Below, in pieces: positions 44,384 to 54,044 of a stretch of DNA of 64,000 nt. Numbering within the stretch: position 1 is the first letter of the stretch; the number at the start of each line of letters is the position of its first letter. The notes beneath the pieces were generated by a model that had not been told where the DNA came from, searched no databases, and was given only the letters and a program-made list of their open reading frames with translations. The position numbers were made by a program, and so were the translations under genes. The stretch covers positions 248,001-312,000 of the forward strand of contig CAWCBG010000014.1 of NCBI GenBank assembly GCA_963793845.1, written 5' to 3'. This stretch comes from CAWCBG01 sp963793845. GTDB taxonomy: Bacteria; Acidobacteriota; Terriglobia; Terriglobales; Acidobacteriaceae.

Positions 44384-44640
44384 TGAGAAGAAAAAGCAGT
44401 GTTCCTGGAAGGCGGACGTGGCTGGCGATGGCTTTATTGGCCGCCGTGGTCCTGACGTTCCCGCATGCCGTCTTCGCTCAAAGCTGTTCGCTGTGCTATA
44501 CCCAGGCGGCTGCGTCCACCCAGCGTTTCATTCAAGCGTTGCGGAGCGGAATCCTGATTCTCATGCTTCCGCCCATGTGCCTGTCGATCGCAGTCAGCTT
44601 TATCGCTTACAAGCGGCGTAATCAGTTCTATCAGCCGTGA
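44383..44640 (+). CDS. Small membrane protein of the oxidase locus, unknown function
   Basis: The 85-residue protein has a cleavable-looking or anchoring N-terminal segment (TWLAMALLAAVVLTFPHAVFA). The motif QSCSLCYTQAAASTQRF follows, then a second helix (ILILMLPPMCLSIAVSFIAY) and a basic tail. The CxxC pair outside the membrane could bind a metal or form a disulfide. Translationally coupled to subunit IV by a one-base overlap. I do not recognise a named family. A role in oxidase assembly or stability is a guess from position. Confidence 0.72.
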   Translation: MRRKSSVPGRRTWLAMALLAAVVLTFPHAVFAQSCSLCYTQAAASTQRFIQALRSGILILMLPPMCLSIAVSFIAYKRRNQFYQP

Positions 44641-44772
44641 TGGGATTGCAGTAGGGCCCGGAACGTTCACTTGGGCCGGAATCAAGATTGGTCTGTATTC
44701 CAAAAGCAATCGGTTTCAAACAGGTTGATTATCCGCCTGAATCCAACGGGCAGCAGGTCCGGTAACCCAAAA

Positions 44773-45672
44773 ATGGCGATCGCGAATACAATTCCACAGC
44801 CGCTCCTGAAGCAGGGCTTCACATCCAGGCTCCGGGACTACTGCACGCTGACCAAGCCCGAAGTAAACCTGCTCATCCTGATGACGACCTCGTCTGGCTA
44901 CTATCTGGCGTCTCGCGGACCATTCCATTTCGCCGGCCTGATCAACACATTGATCGGCACGTTATTGGTGGCCAGCGGCACGGCAACGCTCAATCAGTGG
45001 ATGGAGCGGGTCTATGACGGCCAAATGCGCAGGACTGCTTCGAGACCCTTGCCTTCCGGCAGGCTGAGCAGCCGCGAGGCACTTCTATTTGGGATTCTGG
45101 TGAGCGTGGCTGGCGGTCTCTACCTTGCCGCTACGGTGAATGTTCTATCGGCTATTCTGGCGGTCTCGACCCTGTTGTCGTATCTCCTGGTTTACACGCC
45201 GCTCAAGCGGAAAACCCCCTTGTGTACTCTGCTGGGCGCGTTTCCCGGAGCTATGCCAACCCTGATCGGATGGGCGGGGGCCTCAGCGGGCCTCAACCGC
45301 CAAGCCTGGTTTCTGTTTGCAATTCTGTTCCTCTGGCAGTTCCCTCATTTCCTGGCCATTGCCTTGATGTACCGCGAAGACTATGACCGGGCAGGGTACC
45401 GGATGCTGCCTCGCTTCGATCTGGATTCCCGCTTCACTCGCGCGGAAATGATTGGTTTCACGGTGGTTCTGATAGCCATTACGATGCTGCCGCTGGTCGA
45501 CCGCAGCGGCTTGGTTTATTCGGGCGGGATGCTGCTGGCCGGTGCTTTCTTGCTTTACCACGTGGCTAAGCTCGGAAAGTCCGCCTCGAGAACCTTGGCC
45601 AGCCGAGTGCTCCACGCCTCCGTGATCTACCTGCCGGTCGTGCTCGGTTTGATGATCGCTTGCAAGAGCTGA
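44773..45672 (+). CDS. ctaB: Haem O synthase (protohaem IX farnesyltransferase)
   Basis: It attaches farnesyl to haem b to make haem O, the precursor of haem A for the oxidase. The 299-residue protein has about eight helices and the prenyltransferase signature NQWMERVYDGQMRRTASRPL, with Asp and Arg residues that bind the diphosphate. A second motif, YREDYDRAGYRMLP, follows the central helices. The ATG at 44773 begins the conserved sequence (TKPEVNLLILMTTSSGYYL soon after); an earlier in-frame start at 44671 adds only unmatched residues. No haem A synthase (ctaA) lies next to it. Confidence 0.93.
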   Translation: MAIANTIPQPLLKQGFTSRLRDYCTLTKPEVNLLILMTTSSGYYLASRGPFHFAGLINTLIGTLLVASGTATLNQWMERVYDGQMRRTASRPLPSGRLSSREALLFGILVSVAGGLYLAATVNVLSAILAVSTLLSYLLVYTPLKRKTPLCTLLGAFPGAMPTLIGWAGASAGLNRQAWFLFAILFLWQFPHFLAIALMYREDYDRAGYRMLPRFDLDSRFTRAEMIGFTVVLIAITMLPLVDRSGLVYSGGMLLAGAFLLYHVAKLGKSASRTLASRVLHASVIYLPVVLGLMIACKS

Positions 45673-45737
45673 AGTCCCGGTCTGAAATCAGGCGGCTGAG
45701 AAACCCGGCATTGGAGACGTCACAGGACCCGATGTAG

Positions 45738-46971
45738 ATGTTGTCCCCGCCATTATCCCTCGGCCAAAGTGTTCGTCGCTTTCCCTCGATACTCCCCGCA
45801 GTAGTCACAGCTTGCCTCCTGGCGCTATCGGCACTGGCAGGCGCCCAGGTTCCGGCCCAAGGCCAGCCGGTGCGGCACAGCAGGCGCGTTCGCACGTTGC
45901 CGTTGACGAAGTTCTACGACACCCCCAATCCCTTGCCTCCCGGCAAACCGGGAGCCTTGATTCGCTCCGAGCCTTCCGATGACTACGACCTGGCGGCAGA
46001 CTTTCTAGCGGTCCGCATCCTTTATCATTCGCGTTCGGCTAGCGGAGGGGACGTAGCTGCGTCTGGCGTCGTGCTTCTTCCAGACAAAAAGCCGCCTGCG
46101 GGAGGCTGGCCGGTTATCGCCTGGGCCCACGGCTTTAGTGCCGCCGCCCGCCAATGCGCGCCGTCGCTGTCAAGGAGTTTGGGTTACGGACCGTTGCTTT
46201 CCATGTATGTGAATCTCGGCTACGCCGTGGTTGCGACCGATTACACCGGACTGGGCACCAACTTCCGAAGTGCCGTGATGGACGTGCCATCCAATGCTGC
46301 GGATGTGGTCTATTCGATCCCCGCCGCGCGTGCAGCAGTGCCTCAACTCAGTCCGAAATGGGTCGCGATGGGCTCTGCTTCGGGAGCCAATGTCGCCATT
46401 GGCGTGGCGGAGATGGAAGGGGGAACTCGCGACCCCAACTACCTTGGCAGCATCGCGATTTCCGGAGTGGCCGACCTGAAAGCTACATACGCAGCCCTGG
46501 CGAAAGAGCCATCGTTTCGCATGCTCGCGTTATTGGCTTACGGGATCAAGACCGTGTATCCGGACTTCGCCCTAAGCGACATGCTGACCAGCAAGGCGAT
46601 TCCCGCCTATGACCAGGTCAGCGAGAGCTGCGACAGCATGAGTAATACCTCTGCGTTCTCTACCAGCGAAATGCTTCAGCGCAAGTTGGGAAAGCAATAA
46701 GTTCGTCGAAGATTTCTTTGCCCGCAACGAACTCGGCCAGAAGCCTGCCTATGGACCGCTTCTCGTGATCAGTGACGACCGGGATCCCGCTGTGCCACCG
46801 TCGGTGACAGCGCAGGTAGTTGCCCGCATGTGCAAGCAGGGCGACCACATTCAACTCGACAGATTCTCTGACCCGCAGCCTGGCCTGGTTGTGGGGGACT
46901 CCGTCAGGGAGCAGATGGATTGGATCGAGGCCCGTTTTGCCGGTCGACCGACTCCAGACAATTGCCATTAA
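45738..46971 (+). CDS. Exported alpha/beta-hydrolase, secretory-lipase-like (frameshifted)
   Basis: Signal sequence VVTACLLALSALAGA, then an alpha/beta-hydrolase fold: PVIAWAHGFSAAARQCAPS is the oxyanion region and KWVAMGSASGANVAIGV the nucleophile elbow (G-S-A-S-G, Ser in the centre). An acid (VISDDRDPAVP) and His (GDHIQLDRF) come after the frameshift. The shift is at about 46685-46689, where an extra T in AAGTTGGG breaks EMLQRK from WESNKFVEDFFARNELG. The corrected protein has 410 residues. It likely cleaves esters or lipids outside the cytoplasm; substrate unknown. Separated from ctaB by 65 bases. Confidence 0.75.
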
Positions 46972-47105
46972 GAAGGGGTCGCTGCCGCAGGCTCAAACCA
47001 TCCTCAAAATTCTCTCGCCCGGCATGAGGGAGTTCTCGCCCTCCCGTCGCTATTAGAAGTAGCGGCCTTTGAACCCGCCAAGCTTTAGCAGAGAGGAATA
47101 CCACC

Positions 47106-48217
47106 ATGCCTTCCGCAACTTCCTGTTCAGCCCCCCGTGTTGTCCAAGGGGGCGTTCGCTTCATCGCAGCAGCACTCATGTTATTGGCTGTCGCAATACC
47201 GCCGGCAAGCCGCGCAGCCGACAAGCCGTTCCTGCCGCCACCGCCGCCGACCGTCTCGACCATACCGTTTAACGGCGATGTCAATCCTTACGGCGTAGCC
47301 TTTGTCCCTGACGTTCTGTCGCAAACCTCCGTGCTCCACGCCGGGGACGTTCTGGTCTCCAACTTCAATAACAACCAGAACCTGCAAGGAACGGGCACGA
47401 CCATCATGCATGTGGACGGCAACGGCGTTCCGTCCCTGTTCTTTCAGAGCAGTTATCGTGGGCTGAGCGCAGCGCTCGGCATTCTGCACGACGGCACTGT
47501 GATTGTGGGGAGTCTGCCGACGGCCGATGGCACCTCAGCGACTGCTGGGCCCGGCGCCCTTCAGATCGTCAGCCCATCCGGCGTGCTGCTGAACGCGATC
47601 GCCAATCCTGCGATCGTAAACGGGCCTTGGGGGCTCGCGGTGAACGAGGCCACGTCCGCGGTTCAGATATTCATCTCCAACGTGCTGAATGGGACCATCA
47701 CGCGTCTGACGTTCCAGCGCGGCCAATCAGGTCTCGCGCTGGCGAAGGCGACGGTCATCGCTGCCGGCCTCAATCACCGTCCTGATCCGGCGGCGCTTTG
47801 GAACTCGGACCCTCCGGCCTGCTCTATGACTCCACCCAGGACGTGCTGTACATGGCGTCATCGACCGACAATGCCATCTACAAATTTGCCAATGCGTCGA
47901 CTGTAGGCGCTGACCAGGCCACGCCAATGCTGGTGGTGCAGGACTTCGTGCATCTGCACGGACCGCTCGATCTTGGCTTCGCGACTAACGGACATCTGCT
48001 GGTGGCCGACAGCGACGGCTCCAACGCCGATCCCAATCAGCCCAGCGAAATCGTTGAGTATACCGCCGACGGAGCCTTCGTCACCCAGTTCTCGGTGGAT
48101 CCCAACAACGGCGGAGCTTTCGGCATTGCGACGCAGCAGATCGGCCGCTTCACCCGTCTAGCCGCGGTCGACGATAACAATTCGACGGTTACGATCTGGA
48201 ACAAACTCGACCAGTAA
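47106..48217 (+). CDS. Secreted NHL/SMP-30-like beta-propeller protein (frameshifted)
   Basis: A signal peptide (FIAAALMLLAVAIPPASRA) is followed by propeller repeats: NPYGVAFVP, GDVLVSNFNNNQNLQGTG, NGPWGLAVNE, VLYMASSTDNAIYKFA and TNGHLLVADSD. The pattern is of NHL or SMP-30-type propellers that bind ligands or act as esterases; no clear catalytic site is seen. The frame changes near 47797-47800, this time with one base too few in a CTTTG run: PDPAA then LELGPSGLLYDSTQ. Corrected length 370 residues. AGAGGA lies upstream of the ATG. Function unassigned. Confidence 0.7.
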
Positions 48218-48492
48218 GAATCGATCCCTTCCAGACCCCATGAGCCCTGCCGCATGCGAACCTGCAAGCGGCGGGGCTTAGCCTCGTGTGCCTGCATACC
48301 GGACGCATCTGTGATTCTGCTTTCCCGATCAGAAAGCCCGTTTTATGACAAGTCGAAGTCCGTTCCGCGAACCATTTTCAAATTTCTCTCAAGGCAACGG
48401 GACAACCCTGGCAAAGCTCTCAATACCGTACGCATAAGCCGGATCGCCACTTAGGCGTCGGACTACATATCGGCTTAGCCAGGGGTGTCACC

Positions 48493-51400
48493 ATGAAGCT
48501 GTTCTCCCTTCGTTTCGCTCTCACCTCGATTTGTCTCTTCACCATTTTCATTCTTCCCGCCGTGGCTCAATTCAATGCTTCCATTCAAGGCACGGTTGAA
48601 GATAGTACGGGAGCAGTCGTCCCGGGTGCGACGGTTACCGTCACCAATCAAACCACCGGAGTCAGCAAAACCGCGCAGACCAGCGGTAACGGTTTTTACC
48701 GCGTCGGCGAACTGCAACCTGGGTCGTACACCGTCAGCATCGCGGACCAGGGATTCCAGACCAATACCACGAAAGACGTGGTGGTGGCTGCGGAACAGCC
48801 GCGCGGCCTGAATGTCAAACTTCAGACCGGAGGCTCAACCCAGACCGTCGAAGTAACAGAGACGACTCCCGCGCTGCAGACCGAAAATGGCAGCGTGGAA
48901 GGACAGATCACTTCCCAGCAACTTCAGCAGCTGCCTTCCTACGGACAGAATCCCTACTCAGATTTACGCCTGGCCCCGGGAGTGTTTGGACAAGGCGCCA
49001 TCAGCGGCAACGGTGGCGCGGTTAATCTGCCCAACACAACCGGCCCGGGCTCCAGTTCACTGGGCATCTTTCAGACCGAAAATCAGGTACCCATTTCCGC
49101 CAACGGACAGCGGCTCTCCTCCAACAGTTACATGATCGACGGAGTTAGCGTGAACAGCCAGACCTGGGGAGGAGCCGCGGTAGTGACGCCGAACATCGAT
49201 GCGGTGCAGGAAATCAACGTGACCTCCAGCACCTACAATGCGCAGGACAGCCGCAATTCCGGCGCCATCGTTCGCGTGGTCACCAAGAGCGGGACCAACC
49301 AGTTCCACGGCGATGGCTGGTTTCAATATCAGACGCCGAATCTGAACGCCTACAACAAGTATGCTGGTCCGGTCGTGGGCGAACAGCCGCTGCGCGTGAG
49401 CAACGCCTGGAAACAGTTCGGTGGATCGGTGGGTGGTCCTATCGTCAAGGACAAGCTCTTCTTCTTCATCTCCTACGAAGGACTGAGGAGCAATTCGACG
49501 TCGTATTCGGCTCCCACGTACATTGAGTCGCCGCAATTCCGGTCGATGTTGCACGCCACATTTCCCGGCTCCTTCGGCGACATGATCGTCAACCAGCCCG
49601 GAGTCGCGCCCCGCGTCAATGCGATTCTGCAGCCCACCTGCCAGGTGTTCGCCCAGGCCAATTGGCCGTGTGCCATCGCGGGCAATGGGCTGGATGTGGG
49701 ATCGCCCATCGGCGCTCTGGGAACCTACGTGCCGATCTTCAGCGGCGACCAGGCAGGCGGTGGATTGGATGGCATTCCGGACCTGCAATACGTGCAGATT
49801 GCCTCACCCACGCAGGCTTCGCCGAATCAATACAACGGTCGCATCGACTATCACTTCGGCCAGCAACAATTCTCGGCCAGCGGATTTCTCAGCAAGGGAA
49901 ACCTGCTAACCACCGATCAACTGGCGCGGCCGGCAGGCGATCTCAATTTCCATCCTGACAACGAAGCTCTGATGCTGGCCTGGATCTCGACTCTCACTCC
50001 GACGCTGCTCAACGAAGCGCGCTTCAATGTGACCCGCTGGGCGTATGACACGGTGACGGGTTCGGGAAATAACTGGGGACTGCCGGGAGTCGATGTCGAG
50101 AGCTTTCCCGGCAGCATCAACCGCATTTACTTCGGACAGGCCGGAAATAACGTCGGAACGCCTGCCATCTTCGCCGAAAATACCTACCAGGCCAGCGACG
50201 TGATGACGAAAGTTTTCGGCAGCCACACCTTTCGCTTCGGAGGCCAGTACAGCTGGGAGCAGAACAACGATACGCCCGCCGGACAAGCCCGTCCGCAGTA
50301 TGCCTTCGCCACCCTCTGGAACCTGTTCAACTCGGCTCCACTGTTCGAGGGCATTACCGCCGATCCGGTGACCGGGCAGATCACCACCGGCCACTCCAAC
50401 TTCCGCACCCACTACTACGGCATCTTCTTCCAGGATGACTGGAAGGTGAAGCCTACACTGACCCTGAACCTGGGGCTGCGCTACGAGTTCTACAGCCCGC
50501 TCTCGAACTTACAGAACCAGATCACCAACCTCGAGCTGGGGCCCACCTACTCCACCGCGCTGTCCGATGCCAGCGTGAAGACGCTGGGCCAGTACTACCA
50601 GAACGACCGTAACAACTGGGCGCCGCGTCTGGGCTTCGCCTGGAGTCCATCCAAGTACAACGGCAACATCGTTTTCCGCGGCGGCTTTGGCGTCAGTTAT
50701 GACCGCATACCGGAGACCTTGCTGCTAAACTCGCGCGCCAACCCGCCGTACGAGTCGAACTTCGGCTTCTGTTGCGGAACCGCGCCGACCGAGTTTGGCA
50801 CGCCCTACGACAACGGACTGATTCTCCTAGGCACCAGCAACAATTCGGTCTACGGCTATCCGATCAGCCCGCTGGTCGGTTCGCAGATCGTGCTGGGCCC
50901 CAACAACCTGCCGATCGGTACCGCGGTCGAGATCTGGGGCACGCGACCGAACCTGGTCAATCCCTACGTTTACGTCTACTCGCTGGAGATGCAGGACCAG
51001 TTGCCGTGGAAGATGGTGCTTACTTATGGATTCCAGGGCAGCCTCACCAGAAAAGAAACCCGCATTCTGAATCAGAATTTCGTGTATGCGCCGGTCAATC
51101 CGTCGATCACGAATGCGTATGTCATTGAGAGTGACGTCAACGGTAACTACAACGGCCTGAATGTGCGGCTGGCGCGTAATTTCGCCAACAATCTTCAGTT
51201 CGCCATGAATTACCGCTGGAGTAAGAGCCTGGACGACCTCTCCTACGGCGGCCCCGGCTTCGTCACAAACCAGACGTATCCGCAGGACCAGCGATACGAG
51301 TACGGACCATCGGACTTCGATGCGCGGCACTACCTCAACATCAACGCCGTGTATTACCTGCCCTGGGCGAACAAGAAGGGTTGGAAAGGAACGTTGCTCG

Positions 51401-51894
51401 GTGGCTTCCAGGTCAGCGGGATTTTCACCTGGAACACCGGACTGCCCTGGACACCCATTGCCAGCGTTTCCTGCTTGCCACTGCCGGGAGCATGCCTGAG
51501 CCCGTATCGCCCCAGCGCGGTACTGGCCACGCCGGTCTATAGCAACTCCAACAGCGCGCTGACTACCCCCGGCGTGAACTTCCCCGGAGGCGGCCTGAAC
51601 TACTTCAGTTCCACGCCGGGCGTGCCGGCTGTGGGACGCAACAGCTTCCGTGGTCCCGGCTATCGCTCGGTTGACATGAGCTTGGCGAAGAACTTCCGCT
51701 TCGATACCTTCGGGCTGCCGGAAGGGTCGATGCTTCAACTGCGGGCCAACTTTTACAACATCTTCAACCTGCTGAACCTCAACTCGTTTAACTTTGGCGA
51801 CGCCAACACCAACATTGCCGATCCCACGTTTGGGCTCGCAACCTCAGCCACGGCGGGAAGGGTCGTCGAATTGGAGGCGCGCTTCCAGTTTTAG
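48493..51894 (+). CDS. Oar-like TonB-dependent outer-membrane receptor, second copy
   Basis: The 1133-residue outer-membrane protein has a signal peptide (SICLFTIFILPAVA), a carboxypeptidase-regulatory-like domain (ASIQGTVEDSTGAVVPGATVTV), the plug (SYMIDGVSVNSQTWGG, VTKSGTNQFHGDGWF) and a long beta-barrel ending in VELEARFQF. It is about as long as the receptor at 21668-25261 and shares its domain order but clearly differs in sequence. AGGGGTG lies upstream of the ATG. The GH144-type enzyme that follows may release a sugar that this receptor imports (inference). Confidence 0.92.
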   Translation: MKLFSLRFALTSICLFTIFILPAVAQFNASIQGTVEDSTGAVVPGATVTVTNQTTGVSKTAQTSGNGFYRVGELQPGSYTVSIADQGFQTNTTKDVVVAAEQPRGLNVKLQTGGSTQTVEVTETTPALQTENGSVEGQITSQQLQQLPSYGQNPYSDLRLAPGVFGQGAISGNGGAVNLPNTTGPGSSSLGIFQTENQVPISANGQRLSSNSYMIDGVSVNSQTWGGAAVVTPNIDAVQEINVTSSTYNAQDSRNSGAIVRVVTKSGTNQFHGDGWFQYQTPNLNAYNKYAGPVVGEQPLRVSNAWKQFGGSVGGPIVKDKLFFFISYEGLRSNSTSYSAPTYIESPQFRSMLHATFPGSFGDMIVNQPGVAPRVNAILQPTCQVFAQANWPCAIAGNGLDVGSPIGALGTYVPIFSGDQAGGGLDGIPDLQYVQIASPTQASPNQYNGRIDYHFGQQQFSASGFLSKGNLLTTDQLARPAGDLNFHPDNEALMLAWISTLTPTLLNEARFNVTRWAYDTVTGSGNNWGLPGVDVESFPGSINRIYFGQAGNNVGTPAIFAENTYQASDVMTKVFGSHTFRFGGQYSWEQNNDTPAGQARPQYAFATLWNLFNSAPLFEGITADPVTGQITTGHSNFRTHYYGIFFQDDWKVKPTLTLNLGLRYEFYSPLSNLQNQITNLELGPTYSTALSDASVKTLGQYYQNDRNNWAPRLGFAWSPSKYNGNIVFRGGFGVSYDRIPETLLLNSRANPPYESNFGFCCGTAPTEFGTPYDNGLILLGTSNNSVYGYPISPLVGSQIVLGPNNLPIGTAVEIWGTRPNLVNPYVYVYSLEMQDQLPWKMVLTYGFQGSLTRKETRILNQNFVYAPVNPSITNAYVIESDVNGNYNGLNVRLARNFANNLQFAMNYRWSKSLDDLSYGGPGFVTNQTYPQDQRYEYGPSDFDARHYLNINAVYYLPWANKKGWKGTLLGGFQVSGIFTWNTGLPWTPIASVSCLPLPGACLSPYRPSAVLATPVYSNSNSALTTPGVNFPGGGLNYFSSTPGVPAVGRNSFRGPGYRSVDMSLAKNFRFDTFGLPEGSMLQLRANFYNIFNLLNLNSFNFGDANTNIADPTFGLATSATAGRVVELEARFQF

Positions 51895-52487
51895 GCGATT
51901 CCATTTCGCCGAGGGGTGGGCGGAGAATTCATTCGGCCGAAATCGCCGGGAGCTCTCCGCCGTGACTCCGTCCTGGGGGCCGGATAAGCATGGTGTTTCG
52001 TAACCTTGGATATGCCACCTTCGTAACTTGACAGATTTTCGTGGCGCGATACCCTGCTAGTTTGGGTGTGGTGTATCCTACGCCGTGCAAAGAACGACGA
52101 GGAGTGGCCGTTTGGCCCGAGGTTCTTTGACAATCGAAGAAGGGAAGAGCCGTTACTACTTGAGTATCTTGTCTTGGGACTTTGGGAAGCAACAGCTGCC
52201 GAATCCGGCTCCTAAGTCGTTTGAGATGAATATTTTGACTTGTAACTCCTTTGGATGGAATATTTTGCGGGGAATTATTTTTTTTGATCAATTGTTTTCA
52301 ATATTTTGCGAACGACCGGGGGGAGGGGAGGTAATCAGATAGTAATGCCCATTTCACCTCGAATACCCCCACAGACTGACAGCGAAGAAATTGTACTGAT
52401 TGGTTACTCCAGAAGTCTATCTTGCCCAGCCGGATGCAGGTTGCGTCGCCTGCCCGGCAACGGTGTTCGGGTGATTAGAAACCTCGT
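51895..52487. other. 593-base intergenic region with an AT-rich, repeat-bearing segment
   Basis: No gene is supported. From 52225 to 52310 the sequence becomes AT-rich and a GATGAATATTTTG motif recurs at 52225-52237 and 52254-52267 (with one extra G), with a related CAATATTTTGCG at 52299-52310. A run of nine T lies just before the third copy. It could be the promoter and regulator-binding region for the glucanase gene at 52488. Confidence 0.45.
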
Positions 52488-53825
52488 ATGACTCGTCGCG
52501 AGATGCTGGCCCTGCTCGCCAGGGGCGCTGTAGCTTATCCTCTGGCCGGGTCGAAACTCTTCGGACTGGCGCGTGCGACCCAGGCGATCCCGCCGAATTG
52601 GCAGCTCACCGCCGATGAGCTTCTGGAAGAAATGGTCAGCCGTGCTTTTCTGTTCTTCTGGCTCGAAGCCGGTTCCCGGACGGGCTTGGTCCGCGACCGG
52701 GCTCTTGCCGATGGCGGCCCTGACCGGCGTCGCATGGCCAGCATCGCCGCCACCGGTTATGGCCTGGCCGCACTCTGCATCGGACACGAACGCGGCTACC
52801 TGCCCGCTCGCCAGATTCGCAACCGCGTCGTAACCACGCTGCGGTTTCTCCTTAACCATGCCGCAGAAGAGAAGGGCTTCTTCTATCACTTTCTCGATAT
52901 CGATACCGGCAAGCGCATGATCTTGTCAGAGGTCTCGCCCATCGACACGACGATTCTTCTCTGCGGCGCGCTAACTGCTGGCGCTTACTTCCACGATCCC
53001 GAGATCACACGGCTGGCCAGCATCATTTACCACCGTGTGGATTGGCGATGGATGTTGAACGGCGGCAAGACCTTCGCCATGGGCTGGACGCCGGAATACA
53101 AGTTTATCGGCGCCCGCTGGGACACCTACTGCGAGCTGATGATGATGTACCTGCTCGCCATGGCGGCTCCCATCTATAACATCAGCCCGTCCTCGTGGAA
53201 CGCCTTCCGCCGGCCGCGCATGGAATACGAAGGCTACTCCTACATCAGCGGCGACGATCCGCTGTTCGTGCACCAGTACTCGCATGCGTGGTTCGACTTC
53301 CGCAACCGCCGCGACCACTATGCCGACTACTTCAGGAATTCCGCTATTGCGACTTATGTTCACCAGCTGTTTTGCCAGTCGATCCGCTGGCGCTTCCCCG
53401 ACTACCAGCCGAACGCCTGGGGCATCACCGCCTCCGACTCGCGGCTGGGATATCAGGCGTGGGGAGGGCCACCCGAGATCGGTCACATCGACGGCAGCCT
53501 GGTGCCCTGCGCTCCCGCAGGATCGATCCCCTTCCTCCCCAAGGACACCATTGACTGCCTGCTGAACCTCTACAACCGGTACGGGGGGCAGGCGTGGAAG
53601 AAATACGGCTTCGTCGACGCCTTCAATCCCCTGAACGGCTGGACCGATCTCGATGTGCTGGGGATCGATCAGGGCATTTCCATGCTGATGGCGGAAAATT
53701 ACCGCACCGGGCTGATATGGAATACGTTTATGAAGAACCACGAGGTCCAGCGTGCGATGAAGCTGGCAGGATTCCATTCGAGCTTGCCTTCTGGCACAGT
53801 TGGCGGGCAAAATCCGACACTTTAG
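52488..53825 (+). CDS. Exported glucoamylase-like / beta-1,2-glucanase (GH144-type) enzyme
   Basis: The N-terminus MTRREMLALLARGAVAYPLAG looks like a Tat signal. The rest (445 residues in all) is an (alpha/alpha)6-barrel of the Glycoamylase (PF10091) type: AFLFFWLEAGSRTGLVRDRA, ASIAATGYGLAALCIG, FLDIDTGKRMILSEVSPIDTT, NPLNGWTDLDVLGIDQGI and MAENYRTGLIWN. Founding members of this group hydrolyse beta-1,2-glucans (GH144). Asp and Glu residues in the SPIDTT and MEYEGYSY regions are candidate catalytic residues, but I cannot assign them firmly. It lies next to the second TonB receptor. Confidence 0.82.
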   Translation: MTRREMLALLARGAVAYPLAGSKLFGLARATQAIPPNWQLTADELLEEMVSRAFLFFWLEAGSRTGLVRDRALADGGPDRRRMASIAATGYGLAALCIGHERGYLPARQIRNRVVTTLRFLLNHAAEEKGFFYHFLDIDTGKRMILSEVSPIDTTILLCGALTAGAYFHDPEITRLASIIYHRVDWRWMLNGGKTFAMGWTPEYKFIGARWDTYCELMMMYLLAMAAPIYNISPSSWNAFRRPRMEYEGYSYISGDDPLFVHQYSHAWFDFRNRRDHYADYFRNSAIATYVHQLFCQSIRWRFPDYQPNAWGITASDSRLGYQAWGGPPEIGHIDGSLVPCAPAGSIPFLPKDTIDCLLNLYNRYGGQAWKKYGFVDAFNPLNGWTDLDVLGIDQGISMLMAENYRTGLIWNTFMKNHEVQRAMKLAGFHSSLPSGTVGGQNPTL

Positions 53826-54044
53826 GCCCTGTTCCTTGCTCCACCTTTAGCATAGAATAGTGAGCTGGGAATTTAGAATCTCGAAAATTTTGGCTGTTGC
53901 TTGCATTCTGCGAAGCTGCCCCTGCCACAGAGACTTCCCCCCAGTCGCTGTCGGAGGAGGCCAGATTCTGCCCCTGAGTCGCGTTCCGAGAAGACTAGAC
54001 TCCAGCGCGATGGTCGAATCGGCTCTGGAGATCGGGTAAAGACG

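Noticed and set aside
36757..45672. caa3-type oxidase
   Set aside because: Subunit II ends shortly after the CuA site and has no CxxCH motif, so no cytochrome c domain is fused.
53901..54044. N-terminal extension of the diguanylate cyclase
   Set aside because: The extra 48 codons are Arg/Pro/Ser-rich, with no helix or motif. The first membrane helix begins just after the TTG at 54045.
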